Part shown: positions 24,970 to 35,122 of the stretch, piece by piece
Numbering within the stretch: the first letter of the stretch is position 1
Layout of the letters: each line of letters starts with the position of its first letter
DNA from: Bog-473 sp963711065
GTDB lineage: Bacteria; Actinomycetota; Acidimicrobiia; Acidimicrobiales; RAAP-2
Direction of reading: 5' to 3'
Assembly: GCA_963711065.1 (NCBI GenBank)
Contig: CAVQCO010000002.1
Span: forward strand, 248,001 to 312,000
DNA length: 64,000 nt
Notes under the pieces: model-generated
Databases searched by the model: none
Seen by the model: only the letters and a program-made list of their open reading frames with translations
Told to the model about the DNA's origin: nothing
Made by a program: the position numbers and the translations under genes

Positions 24970-27387
24970 TCACTCAGCCTTGAGGAGCGACGCCGCCTTG
25001 GCCCGGGACGCCACCAGTGCCGGCCCGACCGCTAACACGTTGGCCACCACCAGCGTCCCGACCGCGATACCCGCGATGACCCACACAGTGACGACGGGTG
25101 TCGCATCCACTCCGATGTTGGACGCGAAAGCGTCCCAGACCACGCGCCCGACGGCGATGCCGAGGGGAATGCCAAGCACGATGCCGATCGTCGCCACCGT
25201 CGTGGTCTGCCATGAGACGGACAGGGCGATCTGGCGGCGGACGAAGCCGAGCGACTTCAGCAGGGCCATCTCCCGCCGACGCCGGTTCAGGCTGGAGAGC
25301 AGCATGTGGAGCAGCGTCGCCACCCCGAAGAGGACGACGATGAGGCCGAGGATCAAGGGGAAATTCACCGCTTCTCCGAAGTTGACGAGATTCGTCGGCG
25401 GCTGCGGGAAGTTCACCTGCGAGGCGTAGGCGCGGCTCAGAGCGGCCATCGCCGCCTTGCCCTGCGGTCCGGGCGCCGCGCGCACCAGGAAGGCACCGTT
25501 GTTCGCGAGGACCGACGAGGAGATGCAGGCCGCACCGTCCCGGCCAGAGGTGCAGCGGTTTCCCACGAAGCCCGCGAGGGTGAAGATGGCGCCGGTTCCG
25601 AGTCCCCCTCGGGGGTTGAAGTCCGGCGGCAGCACGGTCGTGCCGACCACGGTGAAGCGTCGGCTCTGCCCAGGGCCGGACCCCGAGGACGGGAACGTCA
25701 CCTTGACGGTTGAGCCGAGGTGCGCGCCCAGCTGGTGCATCGTCTTGGTGCCGAGGAGGACCTGGTCGGGGGCGACTGGCGCGACGCCGGAGGTGGTCGT
25801 CATGACATAGGGGCCCCGGAGTGTCTGACCGGCCAGGGCGTCGACCAGCGCGCCGTCGATGCTGACCGCGCCGGAGGCCCCGGCCAGGATGGCGGTGATG
25901 CCCGGTCGCTGGAGTGCGGCGAGCAACTGCTCGTTCTGCGCCTGGGTTCCCGTGGTGTTGGCCGAGAACCACGCGTCGAACCCCTGCCCGTAGAGCACCG
26001 GGGTCGTGGTGAGATGGGTGAGGCTGGAGCCGAAGACGGCGGCCCCGCACAGCGCCGCGACTGCCAGCACAGCGCCCACCAGGGCCGAGCCCACCGGCAC
26101 TGCGCTGCGACCCCGCCCACGTTCGAGCGCGTTGCGGATTCCGATGAGGACACTCGGCGGCGCACCCGACGCCGACACGGCCCCGACGATCCGCGACGGC
26201 CGCATGACGGGCTGGTCGGCGCTGCTCACGGACCGCGACGCCCGGACTGCCGGCCAGATCCCGAGGGCGACGACGACGGCCAGAGCGAGGGCCGCCCCGC
26301 CCAAGAGCAGCAACGGATCGAACTGGAACCCCGGACTGGGATCGGCCAACCGGGCCTCGCCGAACGGGGTGAGGACCGACAACGCTGCCGCCAGCATCAC
26401 GGCCCCGACCACACCGACGGAGGCGAGCAGCACGGTGCGGAGCATGGTGAACGTGAAGAGCTGGCGTCGGGTGGCGCCGACGGCGCGCAGGATGGGGTAG
26501 TCCTCCGAGTCGATGGCGTCCTGACGCGCCAGCGCCTGCGCCAGGACGATCACGCCGACCAGCCCGGCCAGGGCGGTCAGGATCCACCAGCCGACCACCT
26601 GCGGGGCGATGGAGGTCGAGATGGAGCTGCCGATCGCCGAGAGGTCTTCCGAGCCGGCCACGCCGTCGGCTCTCAGGGCTGCGTCGAACCGCAGGAGGTC
26701 GCTCGTCCTGTGCCAGAGGCTGAACGCGTACTCGTCGAACAGCACGGCGTCCGGGTCGTATTTCTGGGCGAAGGCAGTGGTGGCATAGAGGTCATAGGAC
26801 GGCGTGGCGTTGGAGGGGAACTCGAATTCCGAGATGGACATGCCGACCACGTGCAAGGTGACCGTCGGCCCGAGGGGCCTGATGTTCTCGTTGCTCAACA
26901 CGCCGGCACGCTGTGCCGACGACGCCAGGGGAGCGTGGAGCACGGTGCCGATGTGGACCCCGAAGGGTGCGAGGCTCTCGGACGCCAGGACCTGGCCCGG
27001 GTCGGACTGGTCGGGCATGTGCCCGCTGACGAGCTTGACGAGCCGCGTCAGCTGGGCCGGTGCCACCTGCTGGATGCTGAAATAGTTTCCGTTGATCTGG
27101 CCCGTGCACGACGTGCAGGTGGGTGGCCCCGAGGCGGGCGAGCGAATGTGGACGGCGGCGGCCACGCCAGGCACCGCGGCGGGGTCGCTGATGGGGGTCG
27201 AGGCATAGGCGAATGTGTCGAAGCCGTGCACGGCCTCGAATCGCGGCCAGGCCGTCGCCGTGCGCCGAGCCGTCTGGGCACCTGCCAGCACGACCCCGAC
27301 GACGAGCGCGGTGAGTAGCATGAGTGCCAGCCAGGATCGCCACCGTTGGCGCGCTCCGGTGTGAAGCAGCATCCCGAATAACGACAA
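24970..27387 (-). CDS. FtsX-like ABC transporter permease
   Basis: An 805-residue membrane protein. A first helix near residues 15-35 is followed by a large extracytoplasmic domain. A middle bundle of helices includes an L-A-R-Q-D-A-I-D-S-E-D-Y-P-I-L-R-A-V-G-A FtsX segment. A second extracytoplasmic domain follows, then a C-terminal FtsX bundle with R-R-R-E-M-A-L-L-K-S-L-G-F. This two-bundle form belongs to MacB/LolE-like exporters. No ATPase gene is next to it. TTG 27387 is chosen because GGGGAGG (27392-27398) precedes it and M-S-L-F is a common start in this family. It interrupts the usual lysA-hom neighbourhood. Confidence 0.85.
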   Translation of the reverse strand: MSLFGMLLHTGARQRWRSWLALMLLTALVVGVVLAGAQTARRTATAWPRFEAVHGFDTFAYASTPISDPAAVPGVAAAVHIRSPASGPPTCTSCTGQINGNYFSIQQVAPAQLTRLVKLVSGHMPDQSDPGQVLASESLAPFGVHIGTVLHAPLASSAQRAGVLSNENIRPLGPTVTLHVVGMSISEFEFPSNATPSYDLYATTAFAQKYDPDAVLFDEYAFSLWHRTSDLLRFDAALRADGVAGSEDLSAIGSSISTSIAPQVVGWWILTALAGLVGVIVLAQALARQDAIDSEDYPILRAVGATRRQLFTFTMLRTVLLASVGVVGAVMLAAALSVLTPFGEARLADPSPGFQFDPLLLLGGAALALAVVVALGIWPAVRASRSVSSADQPVMRPSRIVGAVSASGAPPSVLIGIRNALERGRGRSAVPVGSALVGAVLAVAALCGAAVFGSSLTHLTTTPVLYGQGFDAWFSANTTGTQAQNEQLLAALQRPGITAILAGASGAVSIDGALVDALAGQTLRGPYVMTTTSGVAPVAPDQVLLGTKTMHQLGAHLGSTVKVTFPSSGSGPGQSRRFTVVGTTVLPPDFNPRGGLGTGAIFTLAGFVGNRCTSGRDGAACISSSVLANNGAFLVRAAPGPQGKAAMAALSRAYASQVNFPQPPTNLVNFGEAVNFPLILGLIVVLFGVATLLHMLLSSLNRRRREMALLKSLGFVRRQIALSVSWQTTTVATIGIVLGIPLGIAVGRVVWDAFASNIGVDATPVVTVWVIAGIAVGTLVVANVLAVGPALVASRAKAASLLKAE

Positions 27388-27500
27388 GGAACCTCCCCGG
27401 GGATCAGTGTGGTCGGACTGGCGGGCGTGCTCAAGGGCGCCCACCCCACGGCGCGGTGTCGTGCTAGCACCACCCGGCACCCGATGGAGCAGGACGTCGG

Positions 27501-28916
27501 TTGGGCACCCTGTACCGTTTGGAGGTGACCGCCGACGAGGCCAGGACCGGGTCGAAGGCCCCGGCGAGCGCCCCCGCCCACCCGCATGCGCACCCGGCCC
27601 CAACCGTTCGCGTCGCGCTGCTCGGCTGCGGCAACGTCGGGGGCGCCCTGGCCGAGATACTGCTGACCCGCGCCGACGACGTCGCCGCCCGGACCGGCAT
27701 CCGCCTCGAGCTCGTCGGCATCGCGGTGGCTAACCCGGACAAGCCCCGCGCCCCGGCCATCGACCCGCGCCTCATCGGTTCCGACGCGGCCGCGCTCGTC
27801 GCCCGCGACGACGTCGACGTCGTGGTCGAGCTGATCGGGGGGCTGCACCCCGCCCACGAGCTGGTCGAGAGCGCGCTGCGCAGCGGGAAGCCCGTGGTCA
27901 CGGGGAACAAGGCGCTCCTGGCCACCGCCGGCGCCGGGCTGGCGGAGGTGGCGGCGGCCGCGGGGGTGGACCTGCTCTACGAGGCGGCGGTGGCGGGCGC
28001 CATCCCGGTCATCCGGCCGCTGCGCGAGTCGCTGGCCGGCGAGCAGATCCTGCGCGTGATGGGGATCGTCAACGGCACGACGAATTACATCCTCACCCGC
28101 ATGGAGGAGCAGGGCGACAGCTACGACGACGTGCTGCGCGAGGCACAGGAGCTCGGCCTGGCCGAGCGCGATCCCACGGCGGACGTCGAGGGGCACGACG
28201 CCGCCGCCAAGGCGTCCATCCTGGCCGCGCTCGCGTTCGGATCCGACATCGTGGACGCCGACGTCCACCGCGAGGGCATCAGCGGCATCAGCGCGGCCGA
28301 CGTCGCCTACGCCAGTCGGCTCGGCTACTCCGTGAAGCTGCTGGCGGTCGCCGAGCTGGTCGACGGCGGCCCCGAGATCTCCGTCCGGGTGCACCCGGCC
28401 ATGGTCCCCAAGACGCACCCGCTGGCCGCGGTGCGCGGCGCCTTCAACGCGGTGTTCGTCGAGGGCGCGGTCAGCGGCGAGCTCATGCTCTACGGGCGCG
28501 GTGCGGGCGGCGGGCCGACCGCCAGCGCCATGCTGGGCGACCTCGTCGACGCGTCGCGCAACCTGTTGGCCGGCGCGCCGGCGCCCGCGCCGAAGCGCGC
28601 GCGCAGCATCGTGCGCTCCCAGAGCGACATGCGGGCGGCCTTCTACCTCAGCATGGACGTGGCCGACCGGCCCGGCGTCCTGGCCGCCGTGGCCAAGATA
28701 TTCGGCGACCACGGCGTCTCCATCCGGGCCATGGAGCAGGTCGGGCTGGCCGAGGAGGCCCGCCTCATCTTCCTCACCCACGTGGCGCGCGAGGGCGACC
28801 TGCTCGCCACCATCGACGAGCTGCGACAGCACCAGGCCGTCGACCGGGTCAGCGGCGTGCTGCGCGTGATCGGCGAGGGCGACGAGGACGGCGGCGGGGG
28901 AGGAGGCCGGCCGTGA
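27501..28916 (+). CDS. hom: Homoserine dehydrogenase
   Basis: A 471-residue enzyme reducing aspartate semialdehyde to homoserine. The NAD(P)-binding G-C-G-N-V-G-G lies near residue 40, followed by E-L-I-G-G-L-H-P-A and G-K-P-V-V-T-G-N-K-A. The catalytic region N-G-T-T-N-Y-I-L-T and the D-V-E-G-H-D-A-A-A-K-A motif follow. A C-terminal ACT domain (A-F-Y-L-S-M-D-V-A-D-R-P-G-V-L) would give threonine feedback. TTG 27501 is the most upstream reasonable start; GTG 27525 is an alternative. The stop overlaps thrC. Confidence 0.93.
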   Translation: MGTLYRLEVTADEARTGSKAPASAPAHPHAHPAPTVRVALLGCGNVGGALAEILLTRADDVAARTGIRLELVGIAVANPDKPRAPAIDPRLIGSDAAALVARDDVDVVVELIGGLHPAHELVESALRSGKPVVTGNKALLATAGAGLAEVAAAAGVDLLYEAAVAGAIPVIRPLRESLAGEQILRVMGIVNGTTNYILTRMEEQGDSYDDVLREAQELGLAERDPTADVEGHDAAAKASILAALAFGSDIVDADVHREGISGISAADVAYASRLGYSVKLLAVAELVDGGPEISVRVHPAMVPKTHPLAAVRGAFNAVFVEGAVSGELMLYGRGAGGGPTASAMLGDLVDASRNLLAGAPAPAPKRARSIVRSQSDMRAAFYLSMDVADRPGVLAAVAKIFGDHGVSIRAMEQVGLAEEARLIFLTHVAREGDLLATIDELRQHQAVDRVSGVLRVIGEGDEDGGGGGGRP

Positions 28917-29956
28917 TGGCGGGCTGGCGCGGCGTCATGGAGGAGTACCGCGCCCTCCTCCCCATCAGTGAGCGCACGCCGGTCGTGACGCTGCTCGAGG
29001 GCGGCACGCCGCTCCTGCCCGCGCCGCGGCTCTCGGACCGGGTCGACGCCGAGGTGTGGCTCAAGGTGGAGGGGGCGAACCCGACGGGCAGCTTCAAGGA
29101 CCGCGGCATGACCATGGCCATCTCCCTGGCCGTGGAGGAGGGCGCCAAGGCGGTCGTCTGCGCGTCGACGGGGAACACGTCCGCCTCGGCGGCGGCCTAC
29201 GCGTCGCGGGCGGGCCTCGCCTGCGTCGTCTTGATCCCCGAGGGGCACATCGCGTTGGGCAAGCTGGCCCAGGCCCTCATGCACGGCGCCCGCGTGCTGC
29301 AGGTGCGCGGGAACTTCGACCAGCTGCTCAGCATCGTGCGCGACCTCCCGAAGCACGCGCCCGTCACCGTGGTGAACTCGGTCAACCCGCACCGCATCGA
29401 GGGCCAGAAGACCGGCGCCTTCGAGATCGTCGATGTCCTCGGCGATGCCCCCGACGTGCACTGCATCCCCGTGGGCAACGCCGGCAACATCTCGGCCTAC
29501 TGGAAGGGGTACCTGCAGTACAAGGAGGCCGGCCGGTCCACCAGGCTGCCCCGCATGCTGGGCTTCCAGGCCGCCGGGGCGGCCCCGATCGTCCTCGGGC
29601 ACCCGGTCGAGAACCCCGAGACCATCGCCACCGCGATCCGCATCGGGAACCCGGCCAGCTGGTACTCGGCCACGGCCGCCGCGTCCGAGTCCGGCGGCTC
29701 CATCACGGCGGTCACCGACGACGAGATCATGGAGGCCTACACCTTCCTCGCCGACCACGAGTCCGTCTTCTGCGAGGCGGCCTCGTCGGCCTCGGTGGCC
29801 GGGCTGATCAAGCAGGGCGTGCCGAAGGGGTCGAAGGTCGTGTGCGTCCTGACCGGTCACGGCCTGAAGGACCCGGACCTGGCCATCAAGGCGATCTCGG
29901 TGCCCTCGGTCATCGACCTCGACCTGCATTCGGTCCTGGCCGAGATCTCCCTCTGA
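28913..29956 (+). CDS. thrC: Threonine synthase
   Basis: A 347-residue PLP lyase converting O-phosphohomoserine to threonine. The cofactor lysine is about residue 62 in G-S-F-K-D-R-G-M-T. The phosphate loop is V-G-N-A-G-N and the substrate loop is S-T-G-N-T-S-A-S. This is the short actinobacterial form. GTG 28913 overlaps the hom stop; ATG 28919 is also possible. thrB, usually next, is missing, so homoserine kinase must be encoded elsewhere. Confidence 0.93.
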   Translation: MMAGWRGVMEEYRALLPISERTPVVTLLEGGTPLLPAPRLSDRVDAEVWLKVEGANPTGSFKDRGMTMAISLAVEEGAKAVVCASTGNTSASAAAYASRAGLACVVLIPEGHIALGKLAQALMHGARVLQVRGNFDQLLSIVRDLPKHAPVTVVNSVNPHRIEGQKTGAFEIVDVLGDAPDVHCIPVGNAGNISAYWKGYLQYKEAGRSTRLPRMLGFQAAGAAPIVLGHPVENPETIATAIRIGNPASWYSATAAASESGGSITAVTDDEIMEAYTFLADHESVFCEAASSASVAGLIKQGVPKGSKVVCVLTGHGLKDPDLAIKAISVPSVIDLDLHSVLAEISL

Positions 29957-30010
29957 CGGCCGTCCCGCACCAACAAAGACACAATCTGACCTGCGGGAAG
30001 GCCGGGTGTG

Positions 30011-30040
30011 TTGGCATGGCGCCCCCGATCCCGCTAGAGT
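30011..30040 (+). promoter_or_regulatory. Probable rho promoter
   Basis: TTGGCA at 30011-30016 and TAGAGT at 30035-30040 are separated by 18 bp, a good match to the actinobacterial housekeeping promoter pattern. It would give a leader of about 170 nt before rho. Confidence 0.5.
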
Positions 30041-30055
30041 GGTCACATCCCCACT

Positions 30056-30116
30056 GCGCTTCGAAGCGCTCTCCGCGGGTACAAGCGGTCCCGGGAGAGC
30101 ATCACGCAGAGGTGAT
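30056..30116 (+). promoter_or_regulatory. Structured rho leader, three hairpins
   Basis: Three stems follow one another: GCGC-TTCGAA-GCGC at 30056-30069; GCTCTCC (30068-30074) with GGAGAGC (30094-30100); and ATCAC (30101-30105) with GTGAT (30112-30116). The first two are mutually exclusive by 2 bp. This could support rho autoregulation by attenuation, as known for rho in other bacteria. Confidence 0.4.
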
Positions 30117-30221
30117 CCGGGGCAGGGAATTCACACGCGAATCCCTACTCCTCCCTTAATTTCCTCGCCACGCGCGGACGAACCCCGGGCCTGGCGACAA
30201 CCCTCGTAGATGAGGAGCCCG

Positions 30222-31982
30222 ATGACTGCGGAACAGCAGCTCGAAAGATCGGTTCTCGAAGGCAAGGAGCGCGACGAGCTCAGTGCCATCGCCCAGGCCA
30301 TGTCGCTCAAGACGACGAGCCGGACGAAGAAGGCCGACATCATTGACCAGATCCTCGATGCGACCGGGGTGACCTCCGGGGCCCCGGCGGCGAGCAACGG
30401 CGACGCCGAGCACGCCGAGGGCAACGGCACCAAGCCGGCCCGGCGCTCCCGGTCCACCGCCGCGACCACCGGGGACGCCGAGGCCGAGGCCGGCACGGGA
30501 ACGGGGGCCGACACGGCGGCGCCCGCCGGGGCCGAGGCCACCCCGCCCGCCACCGCCACGACCACCGAGGCGGCCGGCGCCGGCGACTCCGGACCGGCGG
30601 TCTTCGTGGAGCCGCCCGAGCTGGGCGACGGCGTCGAGCACACGCCGCGCCAGAACGGGCAGAACCAGGGCCAGGGCCAGCAGGGCAACCGGAACCGCCA
30701 GAACAACCAGGGCAACCAGGGCAACCAGAACCGCAACCAGCCCGACAGCGACGTCGGCAACCGGCGCAGCCGCCGGCGCCGGGGTCGAGAGCGCGGTGGT
30801 CAGGGCGGCGAGCTCCAGGGCGGTGGGCAGGAGCAGCCCTACTCGGGCGAGCTCGTCGAGGTGAAGGGCATGCTCGACCTGCGCGACGAGGGCTACGGCT
30901 TCCTGCGCTGTGAGGGTTACCTCCCCTCACCCAAGGACGTCTACGTCTCCATCAGCCAGGCCCGGCGCTTCGCGCTGCGCCGTGGCGACTACGTCGAGGG
31001 CGCGTGCCGGCCGGCGTCGAACAACGAGAAGTACCCGGCGCTGCTGCGCATCGACACCGTGTCGGGCCTCGACGCCGAGGCGGCGCGCGGCCGGCCCCGC
31101 TTCGAGGACCTGACGCCCCTCTTCCCCGACTCGCGGCTGAACCTCGAGATGCCCGGTGACAAGGACAACCTCACGGCGCGGATCGTGGACCTGCTGTCGC
31201 CGATCGGCAAGGGCCAGCGCGGCATGATCGTCTCGCCGCCCAAGGCCGGCAAGACGACGGTGATGAAGCAGATCGCCCACTCCATCGAGGCCAACAACCC
31301 CGAGGTCCACCTCATGGTCCTGCTCGTCGACGAGCGACCCGAAGAGGTGACCGACATGCGCCGCTCGGTCAAGGGCGAGGTCATCGCCTCGACCTTCGAC
31401 CGTCCCGCCGACGAGCACACCCAGGTGGCCGAGCTGGCCATCGAGCGGGCGAAGCGCCTCGTCGAGATGGGCAAGGACGTCGTGATCGTGCTCGACGGCA
31501 TCACCCGCCTGGCCCGGGCCTACAACCTGGCGGCGCCGGCGACCGGCCGCATCATGTCCGGTGGCGTCGACTCCGGCGCGCTCTACCCGCCCAAGAAGTT
31601 CTTCGGCGCGGCGCGCAACGTGGAGGAGGGCGGCTCGCTGACCATCCTCGCCTCGGCACTGGTCGAGACCGGCTCCAAAATGGACGAGGTCATCTTCGAG
31701 GAGTTCAAGGGCACCGGCAACATGGAGCTGCGCCTCGACCGCCGGCTGTCGGAGCGCCGCCTCTACCCGGCCATCGACGTCAACGCCAGCTCGACCCGCC
31801 ACGAGGAGCTCCTCTTCGAGCGTGGCCAGCTCCAGCAGGTCTGGAAGCTGCGCCGGGTGCTCAACGCCTTGGCCAGCGACGGCAAGGAGGCGGCCGGCCT
31901 GGAGCTGCTCATGGACAAGATCCGCACCACCGCGAGCAACGACGAGTTCCTGGCCGAGATCGCCAAGGGCCCGGCCACCTGA
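30222..31982 (+). CDS. rho: Transcription termination factor Rho
   Basis: A 586-residue hexameric RNA helicase. Residues about 8-45 are the Rho N-terminal helical domain. About 46-205 form an insert, first A/T/E/G-rich and then dominated by Q, N, G and R. The RNA-binding cold-shock domain (D-E-G-Y-G-F-L-R, about 210-280) follows. The ATPase domain has Walker A P-K-A-G-K-T-T (about 337) and Walker B V-I-V-L-D-G-I-T-R, then the Q- and R-loops. ATG 30222 is preferred because TGAGGAG (30211-30217) precedes it; an in-frame ATG 30210 overlaps that site. Long basic inserts are usual in actinobacterial Rho. Confidence 0.95.
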   Translation: MTAEQQLERSVLEGKERDELSAIAQAMSLKTTSRTKKADIIDQILDATGVTSGAPAASNGDAEHAEGNGTKPARRSRSTAATTGDAEAEAGTGTGADTAAPAGAEATPPATATTTEAAGAGDSGPAVFVEPPELGDGVEHTPRQNGQNQGQGQQGNRNRQNNQGNQGNQNRNQPDSDVGNRRSRRRRGRERGGQGGELQGGGQEQPYSGELVEVKGMLDLRDEGYGFLRCEGYLPSPKDVYVSISQARRFALRRGDYVEGACRPASNNEKYPALLRIDTVSGLDAEAARGRPRFEDLTPLFPDSRLNLEMPGDKDNLTARIVDLLSPIGKGQRGMIVSPPKAGKTTVMKQIAHSIEANNPEVHLMVLLVDERPEEVTDMRRSVKGEVIASTFDRPADEHTQVAELAIERAKRLVEMGKDVVIVLDGITRLARAYNLAAPATGRIMSGGVDSGALYPPKKFFGAARNVEEGGSLTILASALVETGSKMDEVIFEEFKGTGNMELRLDRRLSERRLYPAIDVNASSTRHEELLFERGQLQQVWKLRRVLNALASDGKEAAGLELLMDKIRTTASNDEFLAEIAKGPAT

Positions 31983-32063
31983 CCCCGCGCTCCCGGTGCC
32001 GCGCCGGGCCGACGGCCCGGCGGCGCCCCTAGACTGAACCGACCGATCGACACTGGAGACACC

Positions 32064-32306
32064 ATGAAGCCCGACATCCACCCCGACTACACCGAGGCGA
32101 CGGTCAAGTGCTCGTGCGGCAACACGTTCGTGACGCACTCGACCAAGGCCGATCTCCACGTCGAGCTGTGCAACGAGTGCCACCCCTTCTTCACCGGCAA
32201 GCAGAAGCTGGTCGACTCCGGGGGCCGGGTGGAGCGCTTCCAGCGCCGCTACGGCGAGCGCAAGGGCAGGGCGAAGGCCAAGCCCGCGCCGGCGGCGCAG
32301 GACTGA
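32064..32306 (+). CDS. rpmE: 50S ribosomal protein L31
   Basis: An 80-residue ribosomal protein of the large subunit. Zinc ligands are present (C-S-C and C-N-E-C), so it is the zinc-containing form, which can be replaced by a zinc-free paralogue under zinc starvation. The C-terminal extension is basic and alanine-rich. It sits between rho and prfA, as in other actinobacteria. Confidence 0.95.
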   Translation: MKPDIHPDYTEATVKCSCGNTFVTHSTKADLHVELCNECHPFFTGKQKLVDSGGRVERFQRRYGERKGRAKAKPAPAAQD

Positions 32307-32358
32307 GCGGGCGGCGGCGGGTGCGCCCGCCGCGCCTCCATCGTCACGAGCGCCGCCC

Positions 32359-33440
<1,082 letters not shown>

Positions 33441-33444
<4 letters not shown>

Positions 33445-34376
33445 CCGTGGCGGCGGGCCTCAGCCGCGGCGACCTCGTGGCCGAGCTCACCGCGGTGGTG
33501 GGCGCGCCCCACGAGGCGCGCTTCATCGTCGAGGAGGCGCTCGCCCTCGGCCTCGGCCCGGGGGGCGCGCCCCCGCCGGCCGGCCCGCTCCCGCCGGCGG
33601 CGGTCTCGGCGGCACGCGCGATGGCGGCGCGCCGGGCGGCCGGGGAGCCCCTCCAGTACGTCTTCGGGCACTGGCCCTTCCGCACGCTCGACCTCCTCGT
33701 CGACCCGCGTGTGCTGATCCCGCGGCCCGAGACCGAGCAGGTCGTCGACGTCGCGCTGGCCGAGGCACGGCGCCTGGCCCCCGAGGCGAGGGCCGGGCTC
33801 CCTGCGGGCACGCTCGTCGTCGTCGACGCCGGCACGGGCAGCGGTGCCGTCGCGCTGGCGCTGGCGGCCGAGTTGGGGCGGTCCGTGGTGCGCGAGGTGT
33901 GGGCCACCGAGGCGAGCGCCGGCGCGCTGGACGTCGCGGCGGCGAACCTCGCTGCGCTGCGCGCCGACCGGGGGGAGGACCTGCCCCGCGTGGAGCTCGT
34001 CCGGGGGAGCTGGCTCGAGCCGCTGCCGGCCGACCGGCGCGGTGCGGTCGACCTGGTCGTCTCGAACCCGCCCTACGTGTCCGCCGCCGAGTGGCGCGGG
34101 CTGGACGCCGAGGTGCGCGCCGAGCCCCGGCGCGCGCTGGTGGCCGGGCCCGGCAGCGACGGCACCCCGGGTCTGGCCGACGTGGAGGCCGTGCTCGACC
34201 AGTCCCTGCGGTGGCTCCGCCGGCCCGGCGCCGTGGTGCTGGAGCTGGCGCCGCACCAGGCCGACGTTGCGTCCGGGCTGGCCCGGCACCTCGGCTACCA
34301 GGGCATACGCGTCGAATGCGACCTGGCGGGGCGGCCCCGGGCCTTGGTGGCGCGCGTGGAGGGCCCGGCGCGCTGA
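33441..34376 (+). CDS. prmC: Release-factor glutamine N5-methyltransferase
   Basis: A 311-residue SAM-dependent methyltransferase (HemK). The SAM loop is D-A-G-T-G-S-G-A-V-A-L-A and the substrate motif N-P-P-Y is at about residue 209. The N-terminal helical domain ends in A-G-E-P-L-Q-Y-V-F-G. GTG 33441 overlaps the prfA stop (GTGA). Confidence 0.95.
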
Positions 34377-34378
34377 CA

Positions 34379-35080
34379 ATGGTGGCCATGCACGCCATGG
34401 GGGAGGACCACCCGCCGCTCGTCAGCGTGGCGGAAGCGGCGGAGTCCGGGGCCCTGGTGGCGGGCCGGGTCATCGCGGTGCCGGCGGTGGGCGGGTACTG
34501 CCTGGCGATGCGGGCCGGCCCGCCCGAGACCGAGGCGCGCCTGATGGAGCTGGCGGCGGACCCGGAGGGCCCGCACTACGCCGTCGGGTACGCCGAGGGC
34601 GTCCGCCTGCTCACCTCGGGCTGGAGCGACGAGCTGGGCCAGTTGCTCAATCGCTGCTGGCCGGGCCCGGTCGAGGTGTTCGTGCCCCGGGGATTCTCGG
34701 GTGGCGAGACCACCGGGGGTGCCCACGCCGGGGGGTCGGCGGGCACCGCGTCGGGCGGCTGGGCCGTGGTGGTGGGCATGCCGGAGGGACGCGCGCTGCG
34801 CAAGCTCTGCCGCGACCAGGGACCGTGGCGGACGGTGCCGCTCAATTTCAGCGAACCGCGCGAGGTGGCCCAGGCCTTCGACGCCGAGGACGTGGTGCTG
34901 GTCGTCGACGGCGGCCGGCGCGACGGACCGCCGCCGACCCTGGTCGATGCGACGGTGTCGCCCATCCGCGTGCTGCGCGAGGGCGCGCTGCCGGCCGACT
35001 TCGTCGAGGGGACGATGCTGATGAGCGCCCGGCGCCGCTGGTTCTCCCGCAACCGGGCCAAGGGCTCCGACCCCGACTGA
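34379..35080 (+). CDS. Sua5/YrdC/TsaC-like protein, diverged
   Basis: A 233-residue protein in the place where actinobacteria carry sua5/tsaC, 2 bp after prmC. The general layout of the YrdC fold can be followed: V-I-A-V-P-A-V-G-G-Y-C-L, then W-P-G-P-V-E-V-F-V-P, then V-V-V-G-M-P-E-G-R-A-L-R-K-L-C, and A-T-V-S-P-I-R-V-L-R-E-G near the end. The usual K-x-R-x-x-x-K/P substrate-binding signature and the P-S-A-N-x-S-G loop are not visible; N-F-S-E-P may be the relic of the latter. It may have lost threonylcarbamoyl-AMP synthesis or been repurposed. ATG 34379 is the first start after the prmC stop. Confidence 0.65.
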   Translation: MVAMHAMGEDHPPLVSVAEAAESGALVAGRVIAVPAVGGYCLAMRAGPPETEARLMELAADPEGPHYAVGYAEGVRLLTSGWSDELGQLLNRCWPGPVEVFVPRGFSGGETTGGAHAGGSAGTASGGWAVVVGMPEGRALRKLCRDQGPWRTVPLNFSEPREVAQAFDAEDVVLVVDGGRRDGPPPTLVDATVSPIRVLREGALPADFVEGTMLMSARRRWFSRNRAKGSDPD

Positions 35081-35122
35081 GCCCCGCAGCACCCGCCGGG
35101 CCGGAAGCCGGGGCCGGTCCGC

